64,000 nt of DNA from Pararhodobacter aggregans (GCF_003075525.1 NZ_QDDR01000004.1:1-64000), one strand, 5' to 3'. Positions 43,623 to 51,751 are shown, counted from the first letter of the stretch. Notes: generated by a model not told the origin, from the letters alone. A program made the numbers and translations.

Positions 43623-45293
43623 TCACCGTCTGGCGGCGGCCTGAAGCCAGAGCGACACGGCCACGGCGCCCGGATCGGGATGGCCCAGAACCCGGTCGCC
43701 GACATAGCTGGAGCGTCCGCGGCGGGGCTTCATCGCCTTGGTCGCCTCGGCTCCCTGAAGGGCGGCGGCGGCGGCGGCGCTCAGGCGTTCGGCCGGGTCG
43801 CCGCCCCGCGCCATCGCCGCAACGGCCGGGGCCAGCGCATCCACCATGGTCCGGTCGCCGGGGGCCGCGCCGCCCAGCTCGCAAAGCGCTGCCACACCCT
43901 GGGCGAAGGCTTCGGCCAACAATGTGCCAGCCTCACCCTCGGTCACTTCCAGCGCATTCGCGACGCCGAAGGCGAGGATGGCGTAGAGCGGGCCCGAGGT
44001 GCCGCCGGTCGAACGGCGCACCACCGCGCCGACATGGCGCCAGAAGGTGGCGCCGGTCAGCCCCTCCAGCGTGGCGCGTTCGGCCAGCAGCGCCTCGGCC
44101 CCGCCGGCCAGCGAGCGGCCGATATCGCCGTCGCCGACGATCTGGTCCATGCGCGTGAGTTCAGGTTCGGCGGCAATCAGCGCCTCGCACCCCGCGACCA
44201 GCGCGGCCATCACGGCGGGATCGGCGTGGCCCGTCGCGGTGACGGGTTCGGCCACCGCCGGGGCGGGCAGGGTCATCCCCTGACGCAGACCCGGCAGGGT
44301 CCAGGCCGGAGCCTCGGCCGGGGCGTCCAGCGCTGCCAGCCTGTCATCGTCCAGCGCCATCAGCGAGAGAGAGACGCCCGCCATGTCGATGGCGGTAAGG
44401 TAGGTGCCCGACCAGACCCGCGCGACCTCCAGCCCCAGCCCTGCGCAGGCCGCCAGCGCGTCGCCCGCGACGATGGAAATCTCCATCGGCGGGGTGGAGC
44501 CGAGGTTGTTGACCAACAGCGCCACGCGATCCCCGGCCTTCAGCCCGCGATCCCGGGCGATGGTGCCGATCAGCGCCTCGGCCAGATGGGCGGCAGGGCG
44601 CAGGGCCTCGCGGCTGAGGCCTGCCTCGCCGTGGATGCCGAGGCCCAGCTCGATCTCGTCATGCGCCAGCTCGAAATTCGGGGTCCCGGCGGCGGGGACG
44701 ATGCAGGGGCTGAGTGCCACACCCATCGAGCCGGTGGCGGCCACCGCGGCCTCGGCCCGCGCCTTGACCTCGGCCAGCGGCAGCCCGGCTTCGGCCGCGG
44801 CACCGGCGATCTTGTGGACCAGCACGGTTCCGGCGATGCCGCGCCGCCCGGCGGTCTTTTCCGCCGATCCCAGCGCCGCGTCGTCATCGACGATCACCAC
44901 CTCGCAGGCGATCCCCTCGCCCCGGGCGATCTGCGCCGCCAGACCGAAGTTCAGCCGGTCGCCGGTGTAGTTCTTGACGATCAGCAACACGCCGCCGGGG
45001 CCCGCCACCGCGCGGATCGCCGTCAGCACCGCATCGGTCGAGGGCGAGGCGAAGACATCGCCCGCCACCGCCGCCGTCAGCATCCCGCGCCCGACATAGC
45101 CCGCGTGGGCCGGTTCATGCCCCGAGCCGCCACCCGAAATCAACGCGACCTTGCCCGAGGCGCGCAGCACTTCCAGATCCGCGCGGACAACGATGGTCGT
45201 CCCCTCGATCAGCCGCAATCCGTTCGAGGTCGCGACCAGCCCGGCCAGCGCCTGCGGCACGACATCCTTCACCTCGTTGATAAGCTTTTTCAT
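43623..45293 (-). CDS. dihydroxyacetone kinase, fused DhaK-DhaL
   Basis: A 556-residue ATP-dependent kinase of the single-chain type. The DhaK half (about 1-335) has ISGGGSGHEPAHAG with His59 and the substrate-binding His221 in GLGIHGEAG, to which the ketone becomes covalently linked. The DhaL half (about 350-556) has the Mg-ATP motif GDGDIGRSLAGG (Asp388/Asp390). GGGAGGGGA lies before the chosen ATG. It sits between the P450 and a divergent MarR gene. Members of this family phosphorylate dihydroxyacetone, glyceraldehyde or tetruloses such as erythrulose, so the real substrate here is open. Its presence in a P450 locus is unusual. Confidence 0.85.
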   Translation of the reverse strand: MKKLINEVKDVVPQALAGLVATSNGLRLIEGTTIVVRADLEVLRASGKVALISGGGSGHEPAHAGYVGRGMLTAAVAGDVFASPSTDAVLTAIRAVAGPGGVLLIVKNYTGDRLNFGLAAQIARGEGIACEVVIVDDDAALGSAEKTAGRRGIAGTVLVHKIAGAAAEAGLPLAEVKARAEAAVAATGSMGVALSPCIVPAAGTPNFELAHDEIELGLGIHGEAGLSREALRPAAHLAEALIGTIARDRGLKAGDRVALLVNNLGSTPPMEISIVAGDALAACAGLGLEVARVWSGTYLTAIDMAGVSLSLMALDDDRLAALDAPAEAPAWTLPGLRQGMTLPAPAVAEPVTATGHADPAVMAALVAGCEALIAAEPELTRMDQIVGDGDIGRSLAGGAEALLAERATLEGLTGATFWRHVGAVVRRSTGGTSGPLYAILAFGVANALEVTEGEAGTLLAEAFAQGVAALCELGGAAPGDRTMVDALAPAVAAMARGGDPAERLSAAAAAALQGAEATKAMKPRRGRSSYVGDRVLGHPDPGAVAVSLWLQAAARR

Positions 45294-45310
45294 CGCGGCT
45301 CCCCTCCCGG

Positions 45311-45330
45311 TTTGCAATTAAACAAGTTGC
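45311..45330. promoter_or_regulatory. candidate MarR operator in the divergent dhaKL-marR space
   Basis: TTTGCAATTAAACAAGTTGC occupies the 72-bp space between the two start codons. Its complement contains TTTAATTGCAA, a one-base-shorter version of the motif found twice before the P450 gene and once before the ferredoxin gene. It also has GCAA-N9-TTGC symmetry. Confidence 0.55.
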
Positions 45331-45365
45331 TGGCTAGACAGGCCCCAGTCGCAGGAGGCCCTGGC

Positions 45366-45857
45366 ATGAACGATCCCGACCTCATCACCGAAAGCGGTCT
45401 TTCGGTGCAGGCGGGGCGCTATGCGCCCTATTATCTGTCGGTGCTGAACAACCGCCTCGCCTGGGGCGCGTCGCAGCTGTACCTGCATCTCTTCGACATC
45501 GGTCTGAACGAATGGCGCATCCTCTCGGCCCTGCGCAACGAGCCCGGCATCCAGGCCCTGCGGGTGGGCGAGATGGTGGCGATGAACAAATCCGTCGTCA
45601 GCCGCTCGACCCGGCGGCTGGAGGATCTGGGCTATGTCGTGGCCCGGCTGGACCGCGCGCGGCGCCTGTTGTGGCTGACGCAGGCGGGGGCCGAGCTGCA
45701 TGACAAGATCATCGCCATCGCCCTGCAACGCGAGGCGGCGCTGCTCGACGGGCTGGACGAGGCCGAGCTGGACCGGCTTTTCGCGCTGATGGAACGGCTG
45801 CGCGAGAACCTCGCCAAGGTCGATGCCGTCGACCGCGCGCTGATGGGCCGCGACTGA
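45366..45857 (+). CDS. MarR-family transcriptional regulator
   Basis: A 163-residue winged-helix regulator. The DNA-binding core (about 50-110) reads NEWRILSALRN, then VGEMVAMNKSVVSRSTRRLEDLGYVVARLDRARRLLWLTQAG, with the basic wing typical of MarR. AGGAGG lies seven bases before the ATG. It is divergent from dhaKL and convergent with the ferredoxin gene; repeated motifs in all three promoter regions suggest that it controls the dhaKL, P450/TRAP and ferredoxin units. MarR proteins often respond to aromatic acids, which would suit the P450 type. Confidence 0.88.
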   Translation: MNDPDLITESGLSVQAGRYAPYYLSVLNNRLAWGASQLYLHLFDIGLNEWRILSALRNEPGIQALRVGEMVAMNKSVVSRSTRRLEDLGYVVARLDRARRLLWLTQAGAELHDKIIAIALQREAALLDGLDEAELDRLFALMERLRENLAKVDAVDRALMGRD

Positions 45858-45880
45858 CGCTGGGCTCAGGGCAGGGCTGT

Positions 45881-46204
45881 TCACTGCTGGGTTTCCGGCA
45901 GATGGACCACCAGCCCGTCCAGGTCAGGCTCCAGTTCGATCTGGCATCCCAGGCGGCTGCGCGCGTCAATCGGCGCGGCGGCGCAGTCGAGCATCGCTTC
46001 TTCCATGTCCTGCATCGGTGGCAGCCTGTCGGCGAAGTCCGGGTCGATATGGACATGGCAGGTGGCGCACATCGCCGAGCCCCCGCATTCGCCGATGATC
46101 CCGGCAACGCCGTTCTGGACGGCCGCCTGCATGATGCTGGTGCCTGCCGGAACCGACAGCTCGGTGCGGCGCCCCTCGGCGCTGACAAAGGTTAGATTGA
46201 CCAT
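45881..46204 (-). CDS. 2Fe-2S ferredoxin (putidaredoxin type)
   Basis: A 107-residue plant-type/putidaredoxin-type ferredoxin. Cluster cysteines are present as GECGGSAMCATCH (Cys-x5-Cys-x2-Cys) and a fourth in RLGCQIEL; the C-terminal segment DLDGLVVHLPETQ is typical of P450 redox partners. The start was placed at MVNLTF behind GAGGAG, nine codons inside the longest frame. Gene context makes it the electron donor of the nearby P450. The reductase that would charge it is not in the window. Confidence 0.87.
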   Translation of the reverse strand: MVNLTFVSAEGRRTELSVPAGTSIMQAAVQNGVAGIIGECGGSAMCATCHVHIDPDFADRLPPMQDMEEAMLDCAAAPIDARSRLGCQIELEPDLDGLVVHLPETQQ

Positions 46205-46240
46205 GCGGGACACTCCTCTCACGCGGTTCATAATACAACC

Positions 46241-46256
46241 AGTTTAATTTGCAACT
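46241..46256. promoter_or_regulatory. candidate MarR operator upstream of the ferredoxin gene
   Basis: AGTTTAATTTGCAACT differs at one of 16 positions from the first copy before the P450 gene 2.7 kb away. It lies 37 bp upstream of the ferredoxin start, and TTGCAA on the minus strand can form the -35 element. Confidence 0.6.
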
Positions 46257-46355
46257 CGATTTGTGAGGGAAGAGGCCGGGCTCGACGGCCCGTTTCAGGC
46301 GTCGCCGCCGCCCCTCGTTTGCGCGCCGGTCGGCGGCGGACCGGGCAAGCGGCCC

Positions 46356-47084
46356 CTAACGACCGCGGAATTCGAAGGAGAAATCGCGCTGCGCGCCCGG
46401 GGGAGGGGCGGGGAAGGGCGCGGCACGACGGAGGTGATCCAGCGCGGCCTGATCGAGGTCGGCGCTGCCCGAGGACCGGGCCAGCGCGGCGGAGGCCAGA
46501 CGGCCATCCGCGGCGATGGTGAAGACCACGGTGGCCGCCCCCCGCGCCCGAACCCGCGCCTGCCGCACGCGCTGGATCTGACGCATGACCTCGCCGGGAT
46601 AGGAGGAGACCGCAGCAGTCCCGGGGGCGCTGGCCCGGGTGGCGGCTTGGGTCTCGGCCTGTCCCCGGGCGCCATCGGCGCTGCCGCGGCGGGCGGAGCG
46701 GTCGCTGTCGCCGCCCGTTTGTGCGCGCCGCGCGGGGCGCGCCGCGCGGTCCGGGCGTCGTTGCGGGCGGGGCGTATCGGCGTCGGCGGTCAGGACGGCG
46801 ATGGCGCTTTCGGCCGGTGGGGAAGGGGCGGGTGTCGTCCCTGTCGGGGATGGCGCGCTGGCGGCCATGTCGGGGACCGTGGGCACAGCGCCCCGCGCGA
46901 AATCGCGAAAATCGCTGCCGAGCGCTGCCGGGACCGCTGCGCCGCCTCCGGCGATTGCCACCTCGACGTCCGGCGGCGCCAGCGTGACCAGTACCGCGCC
47001 ATGGGCGAGGAGCGACAGAACCCCTGCCAGCGCAATGCCCTTCCAGCCGGGCCCGGTGGCCATGGCCTGACGCGACAGCCTCAT
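46356..47084 (-). CDS. tonB: TonB energy-transducing protein
   Basis: A 242-residue TonB-type protein. A single N-terminal membrane helix (about 14-36), a long Pro/Ala/Arg-rich periplasmic spacer (about 60-160) and a C-terminal TonB domain with SYPGEVMRQIQRVRQARVRARGAATVVFTIAADGRLA are visible. It would transmit proton-motive force from ExbBD to the outer-membrane receptor encoded at the head of this operon. It is the last gene of the riboswitch-led run, 76 bp after the second exbD. Confidence 0.85.
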   Translation of the reverse strand: MRLSRQAMATGPGWKGIALAGVLSLLAHGAVLVTLAPPDVEVAIAGGGAAVPAALGSDFRDFARGAVPTVPDMAASAPSPTGTTPAPSPPAESAIAVLTADADTPRPQRRPDRAARPARRAQTGGDSDRSARRGSADGARGQAETQAATRASAPGTAAVSSYPGEVMRQIQRVRQARVRARGAATVVFTIAADGRLASAALARSSGSADLDQAALDHLRRAAPFPAPPPGAQRDFSFEFRGR

Positions 47085-47160
47085 GCGGCGCGCCTCCGGT
47101 CGGATGCCTTGGATCCGGGGTCAGCCGCACCCGCGACCCGTCCGGCGAAACCCGCCCCCC

Positions 47161-47544
47161 TCACCGCACGCCCCGTTCACCCAGGATCACCACCCGCGCG
47201 GCCCCGCCCTCGGTCAGAGCGGCGGCAAGGGTGACGAGCGTGCTGGCCGGGACCTGTCGGTCGGGCAGGATGCGGGCCACCCGCGGCTCGGTGAGGGTGG
47301 CGAGATAGCCGGCGGCATCGGTCTCGGCCCCGCCCTGCAGCAACTGCCCCTCGGCGGTCAGGACCAGCGCATCGGGCGGCGGCTGCAGCGGCGTATCGCC
47401 GAGATCCACCAGGGCGATCCCCTCGCCGGGCGAGGGGGCGAGCGTCCCGGCGATCAGGAAGAAGATCAGCATCAGGAAGACGACGTTTATGAGCCCGATC
47501 ACCGGCTCGCCCTTGGTGCGGCGGACGGGTCGGTGCAGGCTCAT
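47161..47544 (-). CDS. exbD: ExbD-type biopolymer transport protein (second copy)
   Basis: A 127-residue protein with one N-terminal membrane helix (VIGLINVVFLMLIFFLIAGTLAP) whose conserved acidic position of ExbD is replaced by Asn in the visible helix, while acidic residues follow just after it. A periplasmic C-terminal domain follows. ATGA overlap with the first exbD. Two ExbD paralogues probably form the heteromeric pore with ExbB; the copy lacking the usual helix Asp may be structural (inference). Confidence 0.8.
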   Translation of the reverse strand: MSLHRPVRRTKGEPVIGLINVVFLMLIFFLIAGTLAPSPGEGIALVDLGDTPLQPPPDALVLTAEGQLLQGGAETDAAGYLATLTEPRVARILPDRQVPASTLVTLAAALTEGGAARVVILGERGVR

Positions 47545-47915
47545 GGCAGCACCCGGATGCCGAAAGGCGCGCCGCGCAGGGTGGCGAGAATATCGACCAG
47601 CCGCTGCGCCTCGACCCCCTCGGACAGCGCGATCAGCACCATGCCGCCTTCGCCTGCCAGCGCAGCGAGACGGGCGGCGAGGTCGGCGACCGGCGCTTCC
47701 ACGGCGTTGACCCGCAGGCTGTCAGGCGCGAGCTGCACGAAGACCGGCGGGCGGTCGCTGGCCCCGCCGCCCGGCCCTCCGGGCGAGAGGTCCAGCTCGC
47801 CCAAACGGGTGAAGGTCGAGGTCAGCATGAAAAACAGAAGCAGCAGGAAGATCACGTCGATCAGCGAGGTGAGCGACAGCGCGGCCCGGCGCGGCGGCGG
47901 GACGAGGCTAGCCAT
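47541..47915 (-). CDS. exbD: ExbD-type biopolymer transport protein (first copy)
   Basis: A 124-residue ExbD. The membrane helix LTSLIDVIFLLLLFFMLTSTF contains the conserved proton-pathway Asp (LIDVIF). A compact periplasmic domain follows. It overlaps exbB by eight bases and the second exbD by ATGA. A GTG two codons upstream of the chosen ATG is an alternative start. Confidence 0.87.
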   Translation of the reverse strand: MASLVPPPRRAALSLTSLIDVIFLLLLFFMLTSTFTRLGELDLSPGGPGGGASDRPPVFVQLAPDSLRVNAVEAPVADLAARLAALAGEGGMVLIALSEGVEAQRLVDILATLRGAPFGIRVLP

Positions 47916-48543
47916 CGGCACCGAGACCGGCGCAAAGGGCGGTGTCGATGATCCGTTCGGCCATCAGCGCCTCGCGGGCGATGCGGGCGTCGAACCAGTT
48001 GAGGATCAGCGAGGCGGGCATGGCCACGGCCAGGCCCACGGCGGTGGTCAGGAGCGCCACCCAGATCCCGCCCGCCAGTACCGAGGGATCGACGGCGGCG
48101 CCCGCCGCTTGCAGGCCCTGGAAGGCCTCGATCATGCCCAGCACCGTGCCGAAGAGCCCCAGCAGCGGCGCCACCTGCGCCACGGAATCGAGCAGCCTGA
48201 GCCCGGCCGAGAGCCGCGCCAGACGGGCCGCGGCAAGCCCGGTCAGCCGCGCCCGCACCGCGTCTTGCGCGGGGTTCGGGGCGGCCCGCAAGGCGGCGAC
48301 CGCGAGGGCCGCCAGATGCGAGGGGGCGGCGGCGGCGGCCTGCGTGGCGCGCTCGGCCTCGCCCCGGTCCCAGGCCGCGAGCGCCTGCTCCAACGCGCCA
48401 TGCCGCCCGACACCCAGCCGCAGGAACTGCCCCAGCTTGACCAGGATCAGCGCCAGCGCGATCACCGACAGCGCGATCAGGATCATCACCACCGGGCCGC
48501 CCAGATCGGCCAGTTTGCGCAGAGCCTCGGGGAGCGGGCTCAT
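47908..48543 (-). CDS. exbB: ExbB/TolQ-type proton channel protein
   Basis: A 211-residue MotA/TolQ/ExbB protein with three hydrophobic segments: VVMILIALSVIALALILVKLGQ near the N-terminus, then VAQVAPLLGLFGTVLGMIEAFQ and GIWVALLTTAVGLAVAMPASL, the conserved family core. The start overlaps the preceding unknown gene by ATGA. It forms the stator with the two ExbD proteins and TonB encoded next. Confidence 0.9.
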   Translation of the reverse strand: MSPLPEALRKLADLGGPVVMILIALSVIALALILVKLGQFLRLGVGRHGALEQALAAWDRGEAERATQAAAAAPSHLAALAVAALRAAPNPAQDAVRARLTGLAAARLARLSAGLRLLDSVAQVAPLLGLFGTVLGMIEAFQGLQAAGAAVDPSVLAGGIWVALLTTAVGLAVAMPASLILNWFDARIAREALMAERIIDTALCAGLGADG

Positions 48544-48941
48544 TGCAGCATCTCGACCGGCACCCGGGTCTCCAGGGCGAGGGGCGCGGCGCAGGCAGGT
48601 CCCTCGGGCGCACAGCTGTCGATGCCGTTGACCAGAAGCCGCGCGATTCTGTCGCAGGCAAGACCCGCCATCCGGAACGACCGGACCCGCATCCGCGCCG
48701 CGGGCAGGTTCTGCAGATCAAAGAGGGTCAGCGCCGCGACCTGTCCCGCGGTGTCGAACAGCACCGCCTCCAGCACCAGCCGGTCCAGATCCGCACCGCT
48801 GTCGTTCTGGGCGACAAACACGATCTGGCAGGCGTCGTCCTGGGGTTGCAGCGCGTTCAGTTCCAGCCGGATTGGCCCCGCCGTGGCAGGGCTGGCGGCA
48901 AGGATGAGCGCGAGGGTCAGGCAGCGGGACAGCAGCGTCAT
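48540..48941 (-). CDS. conserved secreted protein of unknown function in the B12-uptake operon
   Basis: A 133-residue protein with a clear Sec signal peptide (MTLLSRCLTLALILAASPATA) and a mature domain starting GPIRLELNALQPQDDACQIVFVAQN. Four mature Cys (DDACQ, GLACD, DSCAP, PACAA) could form two periplasmic disulfides. No family was recognised. It starts three bases after the btuD stop behind GGAG and overlaps exbB by ATGA, so it is made with the transporter and energiser; a periplasmic accessory role is the natural guess. Confidence 0.75.
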   Translation of the reverse strand: MTLLSRCLTLALILAASPATAGPIRLELNALQPQDDACQIVFVAQNDSGADLDRLVLEAVLFDTAGQVAALTLFDLQNLPAARMRVRSFRMAGLACDRIARLLVNGIDSCAPEGPACAAPLALETRVPVEMLQ

Positions 48942-48942
48942 G

Positions 48943-49746
48943 TCAGGCTCCGTGCAGCGGGGCAGGGGCGCGGTCGGCCCCCGGATGGGCAAGGGCGTAG
49001 GGCAGCAGGAACCGGCCCTCCGCCGTGTCGATGAAGCCGGCGCGCAGGCCGAAGACGGTGGCGAGGCGCGCTTCGGTCAGGACTGCGGCGGGCTCGCCAT
49101 CGGCGACGATCCGGCCGCGCTCCATCACCACCAGCCGGGTGCAGAAGCGCGCCGCATGGCCCAGATCGTGCAGCGAGACCAGGATGCCCCGCCCGCCCTC
49201 GGCCAGCTGCCGCAGCCGCTGCATCAGGGCGATCTGTTGCGCCGGGTCCAGCCCGGCCGCGGGTTCGTCGGCCAGGATCAGGGGCGTGTCCTGCACCAGC
49301 ACCCGTGCCAGCAGCACCCGCGCGAGCTCCCCGCCCGAGAGGTCGGTCGCCGACCTGTCGGCGAAGGCGGCGAGATCCAGCGCGTCGAGAACCGCTTCGA
49401 TCCGGCGGGTCGCGCTGTCAGGGGTGGCGGCGCCCGGCCCCCGGTGCGGCAGCAAGCCCAACGCCACCAGATCGCGGACCGGCATCGGCCAGGCGACGGT
49501 GCGGGTCTGCGGCAGGAAGCCTGCGTGGCGGGCGCGGGCCGCGGCGTTCATCTCGGCCAGCGAGGAATGCCCGGTGTGACGGATCAGCCCCAAGGCTGCG
49601 CGCAACAGCGTGGTCTTGCCCGCGCCGTTCGGCCCGATCAGCCCGACGCAATCGCCGGGACGCAGGCTGAGCGAGGCACCGGACAGCAGCGCGCGCCCGT
49701 GCCGGCTGACGCCCAGCTCCCGCAGATCAAGGAGGGGTGCGCTCAA
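48943..49746 (-). CDS. btuD: cobalamin-type ABC transporter ATPase (BtuD/FecE family)
   Basis: A 267-residue ATPase. Walker A GPNGAGKTT (about residue 38), signature LSGGELARVLLARVL, Walker B LILADEPAAGL and H-loop VSLHDLGHA place it in the FecE/BtuD/HmuV family, which cannot be split by sequence alone. The upstream cobalamin riboswitch and the BtuB/BtuF-like genes favour B12 over haem or siderophores. It overlaps the upstream unknown gene by four bases. Confidence 0.85.
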   Translation of the reverse strand: MSAPLLDLRELGVSRHGRALLSGASLSLRPGDCVGLIGPNGAGKTTLLRAALGLIRHTGHSSLAEMNAAARARHAGFLPQTRTVAWPMPVRDLVALGLLPHRGPGAATPDSATRRIEAVLDALDLAAFADRSATDLSGGELARVLLARVLVQDTPLILADEPAAGLDPAQQIALMQRLRQLAEGGRGILVSLHDLGHAARFCTRLVVMERGRIVADGEPAAVLTEARLATVFGLRAGFIDTAEGRFLLPYALAHPGADRAPAPLHGA

Positions 49747-50753
49747 TGTCCGAGCCTTTCGGGCGTGTCCTCGGGCGCCTCGACCCCGCCGTCGTGCATC
49801 AGCAACCAGCGCCCCAGCAGGTCGGCATCCACCCCGCCCTCGCGCGCCGCCTGCCTGAGGCCCACACGCAGGGTGCGGCGCTGGTCGCGGCCCTCGGGCA
49901 GGATCAGCACCTCGGGCGCGACGCCCGCCCGCAGATGCTGCATCAGCTCGGTCTTCAGAAGCGCCAGATCCGCAGGGCCGAAGCGGTCGTAAAGCCAGGC
50001 CCAGCCGCGGGCGGCCTCGGGGTCATAGGGTTTCTCGCGGCCCTCGCCATCGGTGAAGGGGCTTGGCGGATGGAGCCCGGCACAGGGCACGAGGCCCGGC
50101 GGGATCGCCTGATTGGCGGAATGCGTCCGCCCGCCGCGCAGAAGCCGGGGCAGGACATGGGTATGGGGCCCGGGGGGCGACACGCCGCCGGTATCGGGCC
50201 CTCCGATCTTCTGGAACACCTCGACCCGGCCCAGCCGGGTCAGGGCCACGCGATGCGGATGGGCCCGCAGGATCGCGGCCATCGCCGGGTTGTCGGGCGC
50301 CATCAGCGATTGCCCGGCGGCGGCACGCAGCACGGCCAGCAGGGCGGGATCGGCGGTGCGGATGCAGAAATCGACCTGCGGCTGGGCCAACCCCATGTCG
50401 AAAAGAACCGCTCCGCGGTCCTCGGGGCGCAGGGCGTCACGGTCGGGGCCAAGCTCGGTCAGGACCGCACGCCCGGACATGGCGGCGGCCTCGGTCGGCA
50501 GGCACAGCATCAGCGACTGCCCCCAGCGCCCGGCGCGGGGCGAGAGCGTCTCGCAGGCCACCGGCTGCAGCTCGGATGGCAGCGACAGGCGGATGCCGCC
50601 GCGTGCGGTGACCCGCATCATCGCCTCGGCCGAGGCGGGTTCCTCGGGGTCGTGGCGGAACTCGGCGATGGCGCCGAACGAGCCCATCGACCAGCCGGTG
50701 CCGGGATCGGCAAGATGGCGTTCGAGCAGCGAGACGGTGGCAGTCAGGTTCAT
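49743..50753 (-). CDS. protein of unknown function inside the B12-uptake operon
   Basis: A 336-residue soluble protein without signal peptide or membrane helix. The N-terminal half begins MNLTATVSLLERHLADPGTGW and contains FGAIAEF; the second half has GVSPPGPHTHVLPRLL, a His-rich loop that could bind metal or cofactor, and RGWAWLYDRFGPADLALLKTELMQHL. I do not recognise the family. It lies between the permease and ATPase genes, with GAGG before its ATG and a four-base overlap with btuD, so it is expressed with the transporter. A role in cytoplasmic handling or trafficking of imported cobalamin is possible but unproven. It does not look like a CobW GTPase or a HmuS haem-degrading protein. Confidence 0.7.
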   Translation of the reverse strand: MNLTATVSLLERHLADPGTGWSMGSFGAIAEFRHDPEEPASAEAMMRVTARGGIRLSLPSELQPVACETLSPRAGRWGQSLMLCLPTEAAAMSGRAVLTELGPDRDALRPEDRGAVLFDMGLAQPQVDFCIRTADPALLAVLRAAAGQSLMAPDNPAMAAILRAHPHRVALTRLGRVEVFQKIGGPDTGGVSPPGPHTHVLPRLLRGGRTHSANQAIPPGLVPCAGLHPPSPFTDGEGREKPYDPEAARGWAWLYDRFGPADLALLKTELMQHLRAGVAPEVLILPEGRDQRRTLRVGLRQAAREGGVDADLLGRWLLMHDGGVEAPEDTPERLGH

Positions 50754-50761
50754 GGCGGACC

Positions 50762-51751
50762 TCAGGCGTTTTGCGCGAAACGGGTGCGCAGGATGAGCAT
50801 CAGGAAGAAGGGCGCACCGAGGATCGCCAGCAGCACCCCCAGTTTCAGATCGCGCCCCGGCAGGATCAGCCGCACGGCGATATCGGCGGCGAGCAGCAGC
50901 GCCGCGCCCCCCAGCGCCGAGACCGGCAGCAGCCGCGCCGGATCGCCCCGCGTGGCGCGGCGCAGGACATGCGGCACCATCAGGCCGATAAAGCCGATGG
51001 CTCCGGCCACGGCGGTGGCGGCGCCGACCACGGCGGCGGTGCCCAGCAGCACGGTTGCCCGCAGCCGGCCGAGGCTCACGCCCATTGAGGCGGCGGCATC
51101 CTCGCCGAGTGTCAGCGCGGAAAGGGCGCGGGCCTGGGTCAGGAGCAGGGCGCAACCGAGAATGATGAAGGGCAGGGCGAGGGCGACATGGCTCCAGGAC
51201 CGATCGGCCAGCGAACCCATCAGCCAGAAGACGATCTCCTGCGCGGCGAAAGGATCGGGCGACAGGTTCAGCACCAGGGCCAGCCCCGCGCCCGACAGGG
51301 CCGAGACGCCGATCCCGGCCAGGATCAGCGTCAGCGCGCCGCCCGCCGGGCCTGCCAGCAGCGCCAGCACCAGCACGGCGATGAAGGCCCCCGTGAGGCC
51401 TGCGAGCGGCAGGGCCAGCGCGAAAGCGGCGGCAAGGCCGGTCTGCAGGGCCAGCACCGCCCCCAGGGCGGCCGCGCCCGAGACGCCCAGAAGGCCCGGC
51501 TCGGCCAGCGGGTTGCGCAGATAACCCTGCATCACCGCGCCCGACAGCCCGAGGCCCGCGCCGATGGCGGCGGCCAGCACCGCACGCGGCAGGCGGAGTT
51601 CGCGCATGACCAGCGTCAGCGGCCCGCCATCGCCCCGAAACAGCGCGGACAGGCTGTCCGTGACCGGCACCGAAGCCGGGCCGATCAGGATCGAGGCGAG
51701 GAACAGCAGCGCCACCAGCGCGACAAGGGCGGGAACAAGCAGGCGGTTCAT
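50762..51751 (-). CDS. btuC: cobalamin-type ABC transporter permease (BtuC/FecCD family)
   Basis: A 329-residue inner-membrane permease with about ten hydrophobic segments. Hallmarks: LRLPRAVLAAAIGAGLGLSGAVMQGYLRNPLAEPGLLGVSGAAALG, the coupling-helix region, and late GFIGLMVPHVLRRATRGD. The start overlaps btuF by four bases. It assembles as a dimer with the BtuD-type ATPase. Confidence 0.9.
   Translation of the reverse strand: MNRLLVPALVALVALLFLASILIGPASVPVTDSLSALFRGDGGPLTLVMRELRLPRAVLAAAIGAGLGLSGAVMQGYLRNPLAEPGLLGVSGAAALGAVLALQTGLAAAFALALPLAGLTGAFIAVLVLALLAGPAGGALTLILAGIGVSALSGAGLALVLNLSPDPFAAQEIVFWLMGSLADRSWSHVALALPFIILGCALLLTQARALSALTLGEDAAASMGVSLGRLRATVLLGTAAVVGAATAVAGAIGFIGLMVPHVLRRATRGDPARLLPVSALGGAALLLAADIAVRLILPGRDLKLGVLLAILGAPFFLMLILRTRFAQNA

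Noticed and set aside
42366-45857. Plus-strand open frame of 1163 codons
   Set aside because: It is the antisense of the P450 and dhaKL genes; only its last 163 codons (from 45366) are real and encode the MarR regulator.
47161-47915. TolR/TolQ of the Tol-Pal cell-envelope system
   Set aside because: There is no tolA, tolB or pal; a TonB gene follows and a TonB-dependent receptor heads the operon.
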